A stretch of DNA of 64,000 bases, taken from the NCBI GenBank assembly GCA_947581865.1, contig CANPWA010000003.1, positions 150,175 through 214,174 on the forward strand. Reading direction: 5' to 3'. The position numbers and the translations under genes are program-made. The notes below the pieces were generated by a model, which was given only the letters and a program-made list of their open reading frames with translations, searched no databases and had not been told where the DNA came from. Source of the stretch: an uncultured Acetatifactor sp. (GTDB taxonomy: Bacteria; Bacillota; Clostridia; Lachnospirales; Lachnospiraceae). Below, one piece after another: positions 29,650-38,602 of the stretch (the stretch's first letter is position 1; each line of letters starts with the position of its first letter).

Positions 29650-30816
29650 ATGCTTAAAAAGATTTACAGGAGGCTCACGGCTGCTTTTCTGGCGGCGGCA
29701 GCCCTGCTTGGTCCCGTCCTGCCCGTCCGGGCGGAACTTAGCGTCTCCGCGCCCTCGGCTATTCTGATAGAGGCTTCCACCGGTGAAGTCATTTATGAAA
29801 AAAATGCGACCGAGAGGAGAAGCCCCGCGAGCATAACTAAAATTATGACATTGCTTTTGACCTTTGAACAGCTCGAGGCGGGCAAGATCAAACTGACGGA
29901 CGACGTATTGGTCAGCGCCCATGCGGCGGGGATGGGCGGCTCACAGGTGTATCTTGCCGAGGGGGAGGTGCAGTCTCTGGAGACCATGATCAAGTGTATC
30001 GTGGTATCCAGCGGAAATGATGCCAGCGTGGCAGTGGCAGAACATATTGCCGGCAGTGAAGAAGCCTTTGTGGAAAAGATGAACCAGAGGGCAGAGCAGC
30101 TGGGAATGACAGACACGCACTTTGAGGACGCCTGCGGGCTGACGGACTCGGACAATCATTACTCTACGGCAAAGGATGTGGCGATCATGTCCAGGGAGCT
30201 CATCACGAGATTCCCCGAGATATACCGGTACAGTACGATCTGGATGGAAGATATCACCCATGTCACCAGACAGGGAGCTGTCAATTTTACGCTCAACAGC
30301 ACCAATAAGCTTTTGAAACAGTATCAATATACCACCGGGCTCAAGACCGGCTCCACCAGCAAGGCAAAATTCTGTGTCTCCGCGACGGCGAACAAGGAGG
30401 GGATCGATCTGATCGCCGTGGTCATGGGAGCGGAGACCGGAACGGACCGTTTTCAGGACGCCCAGGTCATGTTAAACTACGGTTTCAGCGTGAGCGATCT
30501 TTACATAGATACCAATCAGGATCCGCTTCCGAAACTGCCGGTAAAGGGCGGGGTAAAAACGGAGACGGAATTGGTCTATCAGGGGGAGTTCCGGTATCTG
30601 GATATCGAAGGAAATTCCCTGGACGGCGTGGAAAAGGTGCTGGAACTGCCTGCCCAGGCGGATGCCCCCATCCGGAAGGGTTCTGCGGCGGGCAGGGCGA
30701 AATATCTTCTGAACGGTGTGGAGATCGGCAGCATGCCCATATACTATGCGGAGAGTGTCGAGAAGGCAACCTACAGGGATTATGTGAAAAAGGCGCTGGG
30801 ATTCTTTTTGCTGTGA
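29650..30816 (+). CDS. D-alanyl-D-alanine carboxypeptidase, DacA/DacF (PBP5) type
   Basis: The start is taken at ATG 29650 (MLKKIYRR), which places a signal peptide ending near PVRAELS; a GTG at 29638 is an alternative. All S11 motifs are canonical: SITK (SPASITKIM), SGN (VSSGNDAS) and KTG (GLKTGST). After the catalytic domain comes the beta-rich PBP5 C-terminal domain and a C-terminal amphipathic anchor (YRDYVKKALGFFLL). It should remove terminal D-Ala from peptidoglycan at the membrane surface. A hairpin that may limit translation lies immediately upstream. Confidence 0.92.
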   Translation: MLKKIYRRLTAAFLAAAALLGPVLPVRAELSVSAPSAILIEASTGEVIYEKNATERRSPASITKIMTLLLTFEQLEAGKIKLTDDVLVSAHAAGMGGSQVYLAEGEVQSLETMIKCIVVSSGNDASVAVAEHIAGSEEAFVEKMNQRAEQLGMTDTHFEDACGLTDSDNHYSTAKDVAIMSRELITRFPEIYRYSTIWMEDITHVTRQGAVNFTLNSTNKLLKQYQYTTGLKTGSTSKAKFCVSATANKEGIDLIAVVMGAETGTDRFQDAQVMLNYGFSVSDLYIDTNQDPLPKLPVKGGVKTETELVYQGEFRYLDIEGNSLDGVEKVLELPAQADAPIRKGSAAGRAKYLLNGVEIGSMPIYYAESVEKATYRDYVKKALGFFLL

Positions 30817-30868
30817 GCGCGCTTAGGGCACCGGGCAGGAAGCTGCCCCGGGAAAACGGAGAAGGACA

Positions 30869-31756
30869 ATGTGGAATATCATTTTTACGGTATGCGCCGT
30901 GTTGGCAGTGATCTGCCTATGGATCATGATATACGACGGAAATCGTTTCGTGGTGCGGGAGCATGTATTTACCGACTCCCGCATCCGCAGGGATTTCCGG
31001 GCAGTGGTGCTGGCGGACCTGCACAACAAAAGATACGGTAAGGAAAATGAAAGACTGCTGGAGGCGATCCGAAGACAGAAGCCGGATATGATCCTGGTGG
31101 CGGGGGATATGCTCAATGCCAGACCCGGAGAGACGCTGGATATCGCCCTTCATCTGATGGGAGAGCTGGCAAAAGATTATCCCGTCTATTACGGCAACGG
31201 AAACCATGAGCAGCGAATGGAGCTATACCCCGGGACCTACAAGGATATGGCAGAGCGCTACGCAGAAGGATTGCACAGGATAGGGATCACGCCCCTTGTC
31301 AATGTCCATGTGCGTCTGGCTGACTATGGGATCACGATTTACGGCGCCCAGATAGACAGAGAGTATTACGGGCGTTTCACCGCCTTTCCCATGGCAGAAG
31401 AGTATATGCAGTCTCTTCTGGGCAGGGTGGACAAGTCTTCCTACAGCATCCTGCTGGCGCACAATCCGGAGTATTTTCCCCAATATGCCGCCTGGGGGGC
31501 AGACCTTACGCTGGCGGGGCACAACCACGGCGGAATGGTGCGCATCCCTTTTATGGGAAAGGGTGTGGCGTCGCCGAAGATCCGTTTTTTCCCCAAATAT
31601 GACGGCGGAAGATTTGAAGAAAACGGCAAAGTGATGCTGGTGAGCAGAGGGCTGGGCATGCACACGATCCCCGTCAGGCTGTTCAATCCGGGCGAGCTTC
31701 TCGTCCTGGATTTTAAGAGCGGCAGGGGGGAGCGCGGGAACGAAAGTTTGTCTTGA
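30869..31756 (+). CDS. Membrane-anchored metallophosphoesterase, YkuE-like
   Basis: The 295-residue protein starts with a membrane helix, then the calcineurin-like metal motifs in order: DLH (LADLHNKR), GDM (VAGDML), GNHE (YGNGNHEQR), a lone His in LLAHNPEYF and GHNHGG. This matches the YkuE-like group of cell-surface phosphoesterases. The substrate is unknown. It lies between a carboxypeptidase gene and scpA but has no obvious functional link to either. Confidence 0.87.
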   Translation: MWNIIFTVCAVLAVICLWIMIYDGNRFVVREHVFTDSRIRRDFRAVVLADLHNKRYGKENERLLEAIRRQKPDMILVAGDMLNARPGETLDIALHLMGELAKDYPVYYGNGNHEQRMELYPGTYKDMAERYAEGLHRIGITPLVNVHVRLADYGITIYGAQIDREYYGRFTAFPMAEEYMQSLLGRVDKSSYSILLAHNPEYFPQYAAWGADLTLAGHNHGGMVRIPFMGKGVASPKIRFFPKYDGGRFEENGKVMLVSRGLGMHTIPVRLFNPGELLVLDFKSGRGERGNESLS

Positions 31757-31805
31757 AAATCTGTGGATTTCCCGTTACAATATAAGCTGTTGTGTGGAGG
31801 TGGCT

Positions 31806-32552
31806 ATGGCAATTCCCGTAAAGCTGGAAGCGTTTGAAGGCCCGCTGGACCTTTTGCTTCATCTGATAGAAAAAAACAAGATTGATATATACGATATCCC
31901 CATCGTGGAGATCACGGAGCAGTATCTGGAGTATATCCGCCGGATGGAGACGGATGATATGAATGTGATGAGTGAGTTTCTTGTCATGGCGGCGACGCTT
32001 TTAGACATTAAATGCCGTATGCTGCTGCCCCGGGAGGAGGACGGAGAGAACGGCGAGGAAGATCCGAGAGCGGAGCTGGTCCAGAAACTATTGGAGTATA
32101 AGATGTGCAAATATATGTCCCTTGAACTGCGGGACATGCAGATAGACGCGGCACACAATCTCTACAGAGAGCAGCATCTTCCCGATGAGGTCGCCGCGTA
32201 CAGACAGCCGGTGGACTATGAGGAGCTTATCGGGGATATGACGCTGAATAAGCTGCATGAAATCTTTAAGTCCATCGTCCGCAGGCAGGAAGATAAGATC
32301 GACCCCATCCGCAGCCGGTATGGCAAGATCGAGAAAGAGGAAGTGGACATGGAGATGAAATCTCTCTATGTGGAGGCTTATGTCAGGGAACACAAGAGCT
32401 TCAGCTTCCGCAGGCTTCTGGAAAAACAATCGAGCAGGGCGGAACTGATCGTCACGTTCCTGATCATTTTGGAAATGATGAAAGTCGGCACGATCACCAT
32501 CTGTCAGGAAAATCTGTTTGACGATATCACGATCATGTCCAATGTGGCATAG
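31806..32552 (+). CDS. scpA: Segregation and condensation protein A
   Basis: The start at 31806 (MAIPVKL) has a GGAGGT site; an in-frame upstream ATG does not. The N-terminus VKLEAFEGPLDLLLHLIEKN and IVEITEQYLEYI are the ScpA kleisin signature, and the C-terminal winged-helix region ends in MKVGTITICQENLF. ScpA bridges SMC heads in the condensin complex. The gene is 38 bases upstream of scpB. Confidence 0.96.
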   Translation: MAIPVKLEAFEGPLDLLLHLIEKNKIDIYDIPIVEITEQYLEYIRRMETDDMNVMSEFLVMAATLLDIKCRMLLPREEDGENGEEDPRAELVQKLLEYKMCKYMSLELRDMQIDAAHNLYREQHLPDEVAAYRQPVDYEELIGDMTLNKLHEIFKSIVRRQEDKIDPIRSRYGKIEKEEVDMEMKSLYVEAYVREHKSFSFRRLLEKQSSRAELIVTFLIILEMMKVGTITICQENLFDDITIMSNVA

Positions 32553-32590
32553 GACGGGCAGGCTGAAAGACGGTTTGGAGAGGAAAGAAT

Positions 32591-33160
32591 ATGGAGCGTA
32601 CCAGAGCGAAGGCGATAATCGAGAGCATTCTGTTCACTATGGGGGAGTCCGTGGAGGTGAGCAGGCTTGCCGATGTGATAGAGGAGGATGTAAAGACCAC
32701 GAGATCCATTCTGGATGAGATGGAGAAGGAATATGAGAAAGAAGACAGGGGGATCTTCATCACCTGGCTGGACAGCGCCGTGCAGCTCTGCACCAAGGCG
32801 GAGATGTACGAGTATCTGATCAAGGTTGCCAGGGCGCCCCGGAAGATGACCCTGACGGACACGGTGCTGGAGACTCTGTCCATCATCGCCTACAAACAGC
32901 CGGTGACGAGGGTGGAGATTGAAAAGGTGCGGGGTGTCAGCTGTGACCATGCGATCAATAAGCTGCTGGAGTATGACCTGATCACTGAGCTTGGCAGGCT
33001 GGATGCTCCGGGCAGACCGCTTTTGTTTGGCACCACAGAGCAGTTCCTGCGATGCTTTGGCGTAAAGAGCTTAGAGGAGCTTCCCAAGCTCAATCCTGTG
33101 CAGATCGAGGAATTCAAGGCGCAGGCGGAGGCAGAGATCCAGTTGAGGCTGGATATCTGA
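32591..33160 (+). CDS. scpB: Segregation and condensation protein B
   Basis: The 189-residue protein has tandem winged-helix domains. The conserved core LTDTVLETLSIIAYKQPVT and the segment GRPLLFGTTEQFLRCFG are diagnostic of ScpB. It binds ScpA in the SMC complex. It is preceded by AGAGGAA and placed directly after scpA. Confidence 0.96.
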   Translation: MERTRAKAIIESILFTMGESVEVSRLADVIEEDVKTTRSILDEMEKEYEKEDRGIFITWLDSAVQLCTKAEMYEYLIKVARAPRKMTLTDTVLETLSIIAYKQPVTRVEIEKVRGVSCDHAINKLLEYDLITELGRLDAPGRPLLFGTTEQFLRCFGVKSLEELPKLNPVQIEEFKAQAEAEIQLRLDI

Positions 33161-33233
33161 TCTTCTCGGAGAACGCATAAAAGCCCTTTGGAGGCTCATA
33201 TATATTTAGCAAACCGCATGGCGGAGGAACCCT

Positions 33234-34571
33234 ATGCGAAACAACAATAAAAGCCTTCCAAGGCGCCTTGCGGGGACATTGCTCGCCGTCCTGCTTCTTG
33301 TGGGGACAGCAGGACAGACGGCGTTTACATGCCGCGCGGAGGAACTGGATCTGTATGCCGCATCTGCGGTGCTCATGGATGCGGACTCGGGGAGAGTCCT
33401 GTACGAAAAACAGGGTTACACGCCTATGGCGATGGCGAGCACGACAAAGATCATGACCTGCATTCTGGTGCTGGAGGAAGGCAGTCTGGACGACAGAGCG
33501 CAGGTGTCTGCCTATGCGGCATCCATGCCTAAGGTGAAGCTCTACGTGAGACAGGGGGAGGAGTATGAGGTGAGGAGCCTCCTTTTTTCTCTGATGCTTG
33601 AATCGCACAATGACACGGCAGTGGTCTTGGCGGAATACATAGGGAAGCGCTATCTTTCGCGGGAGCTTCAGGAAAAAGCAACCTCGGAATTTACGGTGGA
33701 AGAGAGCAGGCAGGCGGTAAAGGCATTCGCCGCTCTGATGAACCAAAAGGCGCGGGAGCTGGGATGTGAAGACACCTGGTTCATCACGCCCAACGGGCTG
33801 GATGCCACGGAGAGCATTGAGACGGCATCGGGGGAAACCGTGACGCTGGAACACCACACTACGGCGGCTGAGCTGGCGCGCATTATGATGTACTGCGTGA
33901 AAGAATCCCCGGGGAGGGATGTGTTTCGGGAGATCACCCGGACGGAAAGCTATAGCTTTTACGAAAACGGAAGAAATGTGACCTGTGTCAATCACAATGC
34001 CTTTCTGAATATGATGGAGGGAGCCTTCAGCGGCAAGACCGGATTTACCAACAAGGCGGGATACTGTTATGTGGGAGCGCTGGAGCGGGACGGCAAAACC
34101 TTTATCGTGGCGCTTTTGGCATGCGGCTGGCCCAATAACAAAAGCTATAAGTGGAGTGATTCTCAAAAACTTATGGAGTATGGGCTGGAGAATTATGAGT
34201 TCCGCAAATTTTTAAATGAGGAAAGCGCTTTTGATGAGACCGGTCTCAAACCCCTTGTGGTGGAGAACGGGCAGACGGATGTGCTGGGAGGCAGTGCCAG
34301 CGTGGGGCTGACGATCCGGGAGCGCGATCCGGACGAATTTTGGAGCGAGGAGGGAATGCTGCTGCGTCCGGACGAGAAGATCCAGGTGGACTGCGAGGTC
34401 GAAAAAGCGCTGCGCGCTCCGGTGAGGGCAGGGATGCAGGTGGGCTGTATCCGTTACAGTGTGGACGGAGAAGTTTATCTGACAGAGACCATTGTGACGG
34501 ATGGCAGCGTGGAAAAAATCGGGCTTCCCTGGTGTATGGAGCAGATCCTTCGACGGTTTCTGATATTTTGA
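33234..34571 (+). CDS. D-alanyl-D-alanine carboxypeptidase family protein (S11)
   Basis: The start has a GGAGG site; 445 residues with a signal peptide (LLAVLLLVGTAGQTAF). Motifs are STTK (MASTTKIMT), a second motif SHN (LESHNDTA) in place of SGN, and KTG (FSGKTGF). A loop of about 40 extra residues between motifs 2 and 3 (roughly ATSEFTVEESRQ to SIETASGETV) makes it longer than DacA. Such clostridial members may have sporulation or cell-wall trimming roles. The third S11 copy in 7 kb. Confidence 0.87.
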   Translation: MRNNNKSLPRRLAGTLLAVLLLVGTAGQTAFTCRAEELDLYAASAVLMDADSGRVLYEKQGYTPMAMASTTKIMTCILVLEEGSLDDRAQVSAYAASMPKVKLYVRQGEEYEVRSLLFSLMLESHNDTAVVLAEYIGKRYLSRELQEKATSEFTVEESRQAVKAFAALMNQKARELGCEDTWFITPNGLDATESIETASGETVTLEHHTTAAELARIMMYCVKESPGRDVFREITRTESYSFYENGRNVTCVNHNAFLNMMEGAFSGKTGFTNKAGYCYVGALERDGKTFIVALLACGWPNNKSYKWSDSQKLMEYGLENYEFRKFLNEESAFDETGLKPLVVENGQTDVLGGSASVGLTIRERDPDEFWSEEGMLLRPDEKIQVDCEVEKALRAPVRAGMQVGCIRYSVDGEVYLTETIVTDGSVEKIGLPWCMEQILRRFLIF

Positions 34572-34593
34572 GCGGCAAAAAAGGAAAAATGTT

Positions 34594-34631
34594 AAAAAAA
34601 TGCAATTCGTTCTTTGCGAGTTGCTTTTTTT
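34594..34631 (+). terminator. Intrinsic terminator of the third carboxypeptidase gene
   Basis: An A-rich tract (34594-34600) leads into the stem GCAATTCG (34602-34609) paired with CGAGTTGC (34617-34624), with one wobble, followed by seven Ts. It separates this gene from the decarboxylase cluster. Confidence 0.75.
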
Positions 34632-34641
34632 ATGTTATACT
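34614..34641 (+). promoter_or_regulatory. Candidate promoter of the decarboxylase cluster
   Basis: TTGCGA (34614-34619), a 16-base spacer and TATACT (34636-34641), overlapping TATAAT at 34641-34646, lie about 80 bases upstream of the first cluster gene. It overlaps the preceding terminator, so strength is uncertain. Confidence 0.4.
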
Positions 34642-34720
34642 ATAATTGACAAATTATGGGGACTATATCTCCACATATGTTAGTTCGTTTTTTTATCATT
34701 ATAAATGGAGGGCTGAAAGC

Positions 34721-36148
34721 ATGAGTACTACTTCAAAAGCGAGTCAAAGAATTACAGCTTTACTCGACGACAACAGTTTCGTTGAAATCGGCGGGCTTGT
34801 CACGGCGAGAGCCACTGATTTTAATATGAAACCGACAGAGACTCCATCCGACGGATGTATCACCGGATACGGAGTGATCGACGGGAATCTTGTGTATGTG
34901 TACAGCCAGGATGCTTCTGTGATGAATGGAACCATCGGTGAGATGCATGCAAAAAAGATTGCCAATCTCTATGACCTGGCGATGAAGACGGGCGCACCCG
35001 TCATCGGTCTGCTGGATTGTGCGGGCGTCAGACTGCAGGAGGGGACCGATGCGCTTGCCGCATTCGGCATCATCTATGCAAAGCAGACTGCCGCCAGCGG
35101 AGTGATTCCCCAGATTACTGCGGTTTTAGGTTCCTGCGGCGGCGGGCTGGCGCTGTTCCCCACGCTGACGGACTTTACTTTTATGGAGGAGAAGAATGCA
35201 AAGCTGTTTGTCAATGCACCCAATGCGTTGGACGGCAATGTGGTGACCAAGTGTGATTCTTCTGCGGCAAAGTTCCATGCCGAGGAGAGCGGTATTGTGG
35301 ATGTTGTGGCCGACGAGGCACAGATCCTTCAGAGCATCCGCGAGCTGATCGGCTTCCTTCCCGCAAACAATGAATCCTATGCGGGCGAGGAGTGCAGCGA
35401 CGATTTAAACCGTGTAAACCCTGAGATCGCAGGCTGTGTGGGAGACACTTCCATCGCGTTATCCATTCTTGCAGACGACAATCGCTTCTTCGAGGTGAAG
35501 GCAGGATATGCAAAGCAGATGGTGACCGGGTTTCTGCGGCTCAACGGCATGACCGTGGGCGCAGTGGCAAACCGCTGTGAAATCTGTGACGAGGAGGGCA
35601 GGACGGTGGAGAAGATGGACGCCGTGCTCACCGCGGCAGGCTGTGAGAAGGCAGCGGATTTTGTGAGCTTCTGTGACGCCTTCGGCATTCCCGTTCTGAG
35701 CCTGACCAATGTAAAGGGCTACGAGGCGACCATGTGTTCCGAGAAAAGGATCGCGAAGGCAGCGGCAAGACTCACCTATGCCTTTGCGAGCGCGACGGTG
35801 CCCAAAGTGAACGTGATTTTGGACAAGGCTTACGGCACCGCGTATGCTGTCATGAATTCCAAGGCGCTCGGCGCGGACATCACTATGGCCTGGCCCGATG
35901 CGCAGGTGGGCGCCATGGAGGGAAAACATGCCGCACAGATCATGTATGACGGTCAGGGCGCGGATGTGATAAACGAGAAAGCTGCGGAGTACGAGAAGAT
36001 GAATCTCAATGTCAACAATGCGGCGAGAAGAGGATATGTGGATCAGATCATAGATGCCGCCGACACCAGAAAATATGTGATCGGCGCATTTGAGATGCTG
36101 TTTACAAAGAGTGAAGATGGTCCTGTAAAGAAGCATGGCACTGTCTAG
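34721..36148 (+). CDS. Acyl-CoA carboxyltransferase (MmdA/12S-like)
   Basis: The start at 34721 has a GGAGGG site; 475 residues. The crotonase-like carboxyltransferase fold is seen twice. The first half has GVRLQEGTDALAA and ASGVIPQITAVLGSCGGG, the oxyanion-hole glycines, and the second half has MVTGFLRLNGMTVG, LSLTNVKGYEATM and the KVNVILDKAYGTAYAVMNSK stretch. The family moves a carboxyl group between biotin and an acyl-CoA such as methylmalonyl-, malonyl- or glutaconyl-CoA. It is shorter and more divergent than typical MmdA (about 510), so the substrate cannot be fixed. First gene of a five-gene pump cluster with no biotin carboxylase. Confidence 0.85.
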   Translation: MSTTSKASQRITALLDDNSFVEIGGLVTARATDFNMKPTETPSDGCITGYGVIDGNLVYVYSQDASVMNGTIGEMHAKKIANLYDLAMKTGAPVIGLLDCAGVRLQEGTDALAAFGIIYAKQTAASGVIPQITAVLGSCGGGLALFPTLTDFTFMEEKNAKLFVNAPNALDGNVVTKCDSSAAKFHAEESGIVDVVADEAQILQSIRELIGFLPANNESYAGEECSDDLNRVNPEIAGCVGDTSIALSILADDNRFFEVKAGYAKQMVTGFLRLNGMTVGAVANRCEICDEEGRTVEKMDAVLTAAGCEKAADFVSFCDAFGIPVLSLTNVKGYEATMCSEKRIAKAAARLTYAFASATVPKVNVILDKAYGTAYAVMNSKALGADITMAWPDAQVGAMEGKHAAQIMYDGQGADVINEKAAEYEKMNLNVNNAARRGYVDQIIDAADTRKYVIGAFEMLFTKSEDGPVKKHGTV

Positions 36149-36164
36149 AAAGGGTGATTGTAGG

Positions 36165-36959
36165 ATGAAGAAATTTTTGATTTTAACCTGCCTGCTCGCC
36201 TGTCTCTTTGGAGTGACAGCCTGTGGCGCGGAAGGGCAGCTGGACCAGTATGATCAGGAGAGGATCGACGGTGCGATCGATATCACAGTCAACAAAATAA
36301 TTCCGACGATCCAGATGGCGATGGAGGATGAAGCGCGGGAAGTTTTGGAAAGCTACACTCCGGCGGAGGTCGAATACGTTGTCAGCGCCTATCATCAGCT
36401 CAATGTGGACGGCAGAGCTTTTATGAGCGCGCTCGATTCTTTTAAGTCCGCTTATGAGGAGCTCGGCGGATCGGGGAAGATCGTGGGCACTGCCGCACAG
36501 ATCGACGGCGACCAGATCATTGTCAGTGTGGATGTGCTCGGCGCTGACAACACCCGGGCGAAAGCGGAGGTCGTAGTTTCCAATGACTTTTTCTACACAC
36601 TGGAGTCCGCCTCCCTCAACAAGGTGAGCGGCATAGGGGAATCCATGGGAAAGGCAGGGCTGAACACTCTGCTGGGTATGGGTACCGTGTTTGCGGTGTT
36701 GATCCTGATCTGTCTGATCATCTCATGCTTCGGCATCATTCACAAACTTCAGATGCGTCAGACGAAGAAAGGGGAAGCTCCGGCTCAGACCGCGGGAATT
36801 GACAATGCGGTCGCCCAGATCACAAGGCAGGAGGAAGAAGTTGAGCCGGATGATCTGGAACTTGTGGCTGTCATAGCAGCCGCGGTCGCGGCAAGCGAGG
36901 GCGCCGCTTCCACAGACGGATTTGTAGTGCGCTCCATCAAGAGACGCAGAGTATATTAA
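36165..36959 (+). CDS. Lipoprotein-type domain fused to OadG (decarboxylase gamma subunit)
   Basis: The start at 36165 (MKKFLIL) is followed by a signal peptide and lipobox (FGVTAC), then an extracytoplasmic domain of about 150 residues with no recognised fold. A membrane helix (TVFAVLILICLIISCFG) and a cytoplasmic tail with VIAAAVAASEG and a basic end (FVVRSIKRRRVY) match OadG/MmdD, which anchors the carboxyltransferase to the pump. Ordinary OadG has only about 80-120 residues and no lipid anchor; this protein has 264. It lies between the carboxyltransferase and biotin-carrier genes, with 16 and 18 bases of spacing. Confidence 0.8.
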   Translation: MKKFLILTCLLACLFGVTACGAEGQLDQYDQERIDGAIDITVNKIIPTIQMAMEDEAREVLESYTPAEVEYVVSAYHQLNVDGRAFMSALDSFKSAYEELGGSGKIVGTAAQIDGDQIIVSVDVLGADNTRAKAEVVVSNDFFYTLESASLNKVSGIGESMGKAGLNTLLGMGTVFAVLILICLIISCFGIIHKLQMRQTKKGEAPAQTAGIDNAVAQITRQEEEVEPDDLELVAVIAAAVAASEGAASTDGFVVRSIKRRRVY

Positions 36960-36977
36960 AAAATGGAGGATAAAAAG

Positions 36978-37349
36978 ATGAAAAATTATACCATAACCGT
37001 AAACGGAAACGTATATGATGTAGTAGTGGAGGAGGGCACATCCACAGGCGCACCCGTGGCGGCAAAGGCTCCCGCAGCTCCCAAGGCGGCACCCGCAGCC
37101 GCTCCCGCAGCCGCACCCAAGGCAGGTGGAGCAGGCAGTGTGAAGATCGAGGCCGGTGCGGCAGGAAAGGTGTTCAAACTGGAGGCAGGCGCAGGGCAGG
37201 CAGTCAAGAGAGGCGATGCCATTGTCATCCTGGAGGCGATGAAGATGGAGATCCCCGTTGTGGCACCCCAGGACGGTACCGTTGCAAGCATTGAAGTCGC
37301 AGTCGGCGATTCTGTTGAGGCAGGAGCGGTTCTGGCGACCATGAATTAG
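36978..37349 (+). CDS. Biotin carrier protein of the decarboxylase/transcarboxylase
   Basis: The start at 36978 (MKNYTI) follows TGGAGGA; 123 residues. The N-terminal strand segment (ITVNGNVYDVVVEEG) is joined by an Ala/Pro-rich flexible linker (about 30-55) to a biotinyl domain. The biotinylation motif EAMKMEIPV is intact, with the target lysine in AMKM. It should shuttle carboxyl groups between the two carboxyltransferases and OadB. Its size resembles the 1.3S subunit of propionibacterial transcarboxylase. Confidence 0.93.
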   Translation: MKNYTITVNGNVYDVVVEEGTSTGAPVAAKAPAAPKAAPAAAPAAAPKAGGAGSVKIEAGAAGKVFKLEAGAGQAVKRGDAIVILEAMKMEIPVVAPQDGTVASIEVAVGDSVEAGAVLATMN

Positions 37350-37382
37350 TTTTCAGGCGGAAATACAACAGGAGGTTGACAA

Positions 37383-38534
37383 ATGGATTATATAGTTAAT
37401 ACGCTTGACAATCTGGTTCACCAGACGGCGTTTTTCAATCTCACCGTCGGCAACTATATCATGATTGCCATTGCGTGCGTTTTCCTTTATTTAGCCATCC
37501 GGCACGGGTTTGAGCCTCTTCTTCTGACTCCCATTGCATTCGGTATGCTCCTGGTGAACATTTATCCGGATATCATGGTGAGCCCGGAGGATGCTGCAAA
37601 CGGCGTCGGTGGTCTACTGCATTATTTTTATCTGTTGGACGAATGGGCGATCCTGCCCTCCCTGATCTTTATGGGTGTGGGGGCCATGACGGACTTTGGA
37701 CCGCTGATCGCGAACCCCAAGAGCTTCCTTTTGGGCGCGGCGGCGCAGTTTGGTATTTTTGCCGCTTATTTCGGCGCCATTGCGATGGGATTCAATGACA
37801 AGGCGGCAGCCGCCATCTCCATCATCGGCGGAGCGGACGGCCCTACCTCCATCTTCCTGGCAAGTAAACTGGGGCAGACGGCGATCATGGGACCTATTGC
37901 GGTGGCTGCATATTCCTATATGTCCCTGGTGCCCATTATCCAGCCGCCCATCATGAAGCTGCTCACCACGAAGAAAACCCGCAGCATCAAGATGGGGCAG
38001 CTTCGCCCCGTATCCAAGCTGGAGAAGATCCTCTTCCCGATCATCGTTACCATCGTGGTAGGGCTGATCCTTCCCACCACCGTGCCCCTGGTAGGTATGC
38101 TCATGCTGGGCAATCTCTTCCGGGAGTCCGGCGTGGTCAGACAGCTTCAGGAGACCGCTTCCAATGCTCTGATGTATATCGTGGTCATCATGCTGGGTAC
38201 CTCCGTGGGAGCTACCACCAGCGCGGAGGCATTCCTGAATTGGGATACCATGAAGATCGTGCTGCTGGGGCTGATCGCCTTCATGTTCGGAACGGCAGCC
38301 GGCGTGGTGTTCGGCAATATCATGTGTGCGCTCACCAAGGGCAAGATCAATCCTCTGATCGGTTCCGCGGGCGTGTCCGCGGTACCCATGGCTGCCCGTG
38401 TGTCCCAGAAGGTGGGCGCTGAGGCAGATCCCACCAACTTCCTGCTGATGCACGCCATGGGACCCAATGTGGCGGGCGTTATCGGAACGGCGGTGGTAGC
38501 GGGGACCTTTATGGCGATCTTCGGAGTATTCTGA
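37383..38534 (+). CDS. oadB: Na+-translocating decarboxylase beta subunit (OadB/MmdB)
   Basis: The 383-residue membrane protein has about nine to ten helices and the conserved motif SIIGGADGPTSIF, whose Asp is part of the Na+/carboxybiotin site in OadB. It decarboxylates carboxybiotin and pumps Na+ outward. The C-terminus (AVPMAARVSQKVG, HAMGPNVAGVIG) is typical. It is the central membrane component of the cluster; the symbol is used for the family, not to imply oxaloacetate as substrate. Confidence 0.94.
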   Translation: MDYIVNTLDNLVHQTAFFNLTVGNYIMIAIACVFLYLAIRHGFEPLLLTPIAFGMLLVNIYPDIMVSPEDAANGVGGLLHYFYLLDEWAILPSLIFMGVGAMTDFGPLIANPKSFLLGAAAQFGIFAAYFGAIAMGFNDKAAAAISIIGGADGPTSIFLASKLGQTAIMGPIAVAAYSYMSLVPIIQPPIMKLLTTKKTRSIKMGQLRPVSKLEKILFPIIVTIVVGLILPTTVPLVGMLMLGNLFRESGVVRQLQETASNALMYIVVIMLGTSVGATTSAEAFLNWDTMKIVLLGLIAFMFGTAAGVVFGNIMCALTKGKINPLIGSAGVSAVPMAARVSQKVGAEADPTNFLLMHAMGPNVAGVIGTAVVAGTFMAIFGVF

Positions 38535-38602
38535 CCGGATCCGGAGCCATGCAGGCACCACCGAATGAGGAGATTAAAAGAATAACAGGAGGAAATTCGT
38601 AA

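Noticed and set aside
30831..30851. GC-rich hairpin between the DacA-type gene and the metallophosphoesterase gene
   Set aside because: It has a bulge and no T run, so it is not a convincing terminator.
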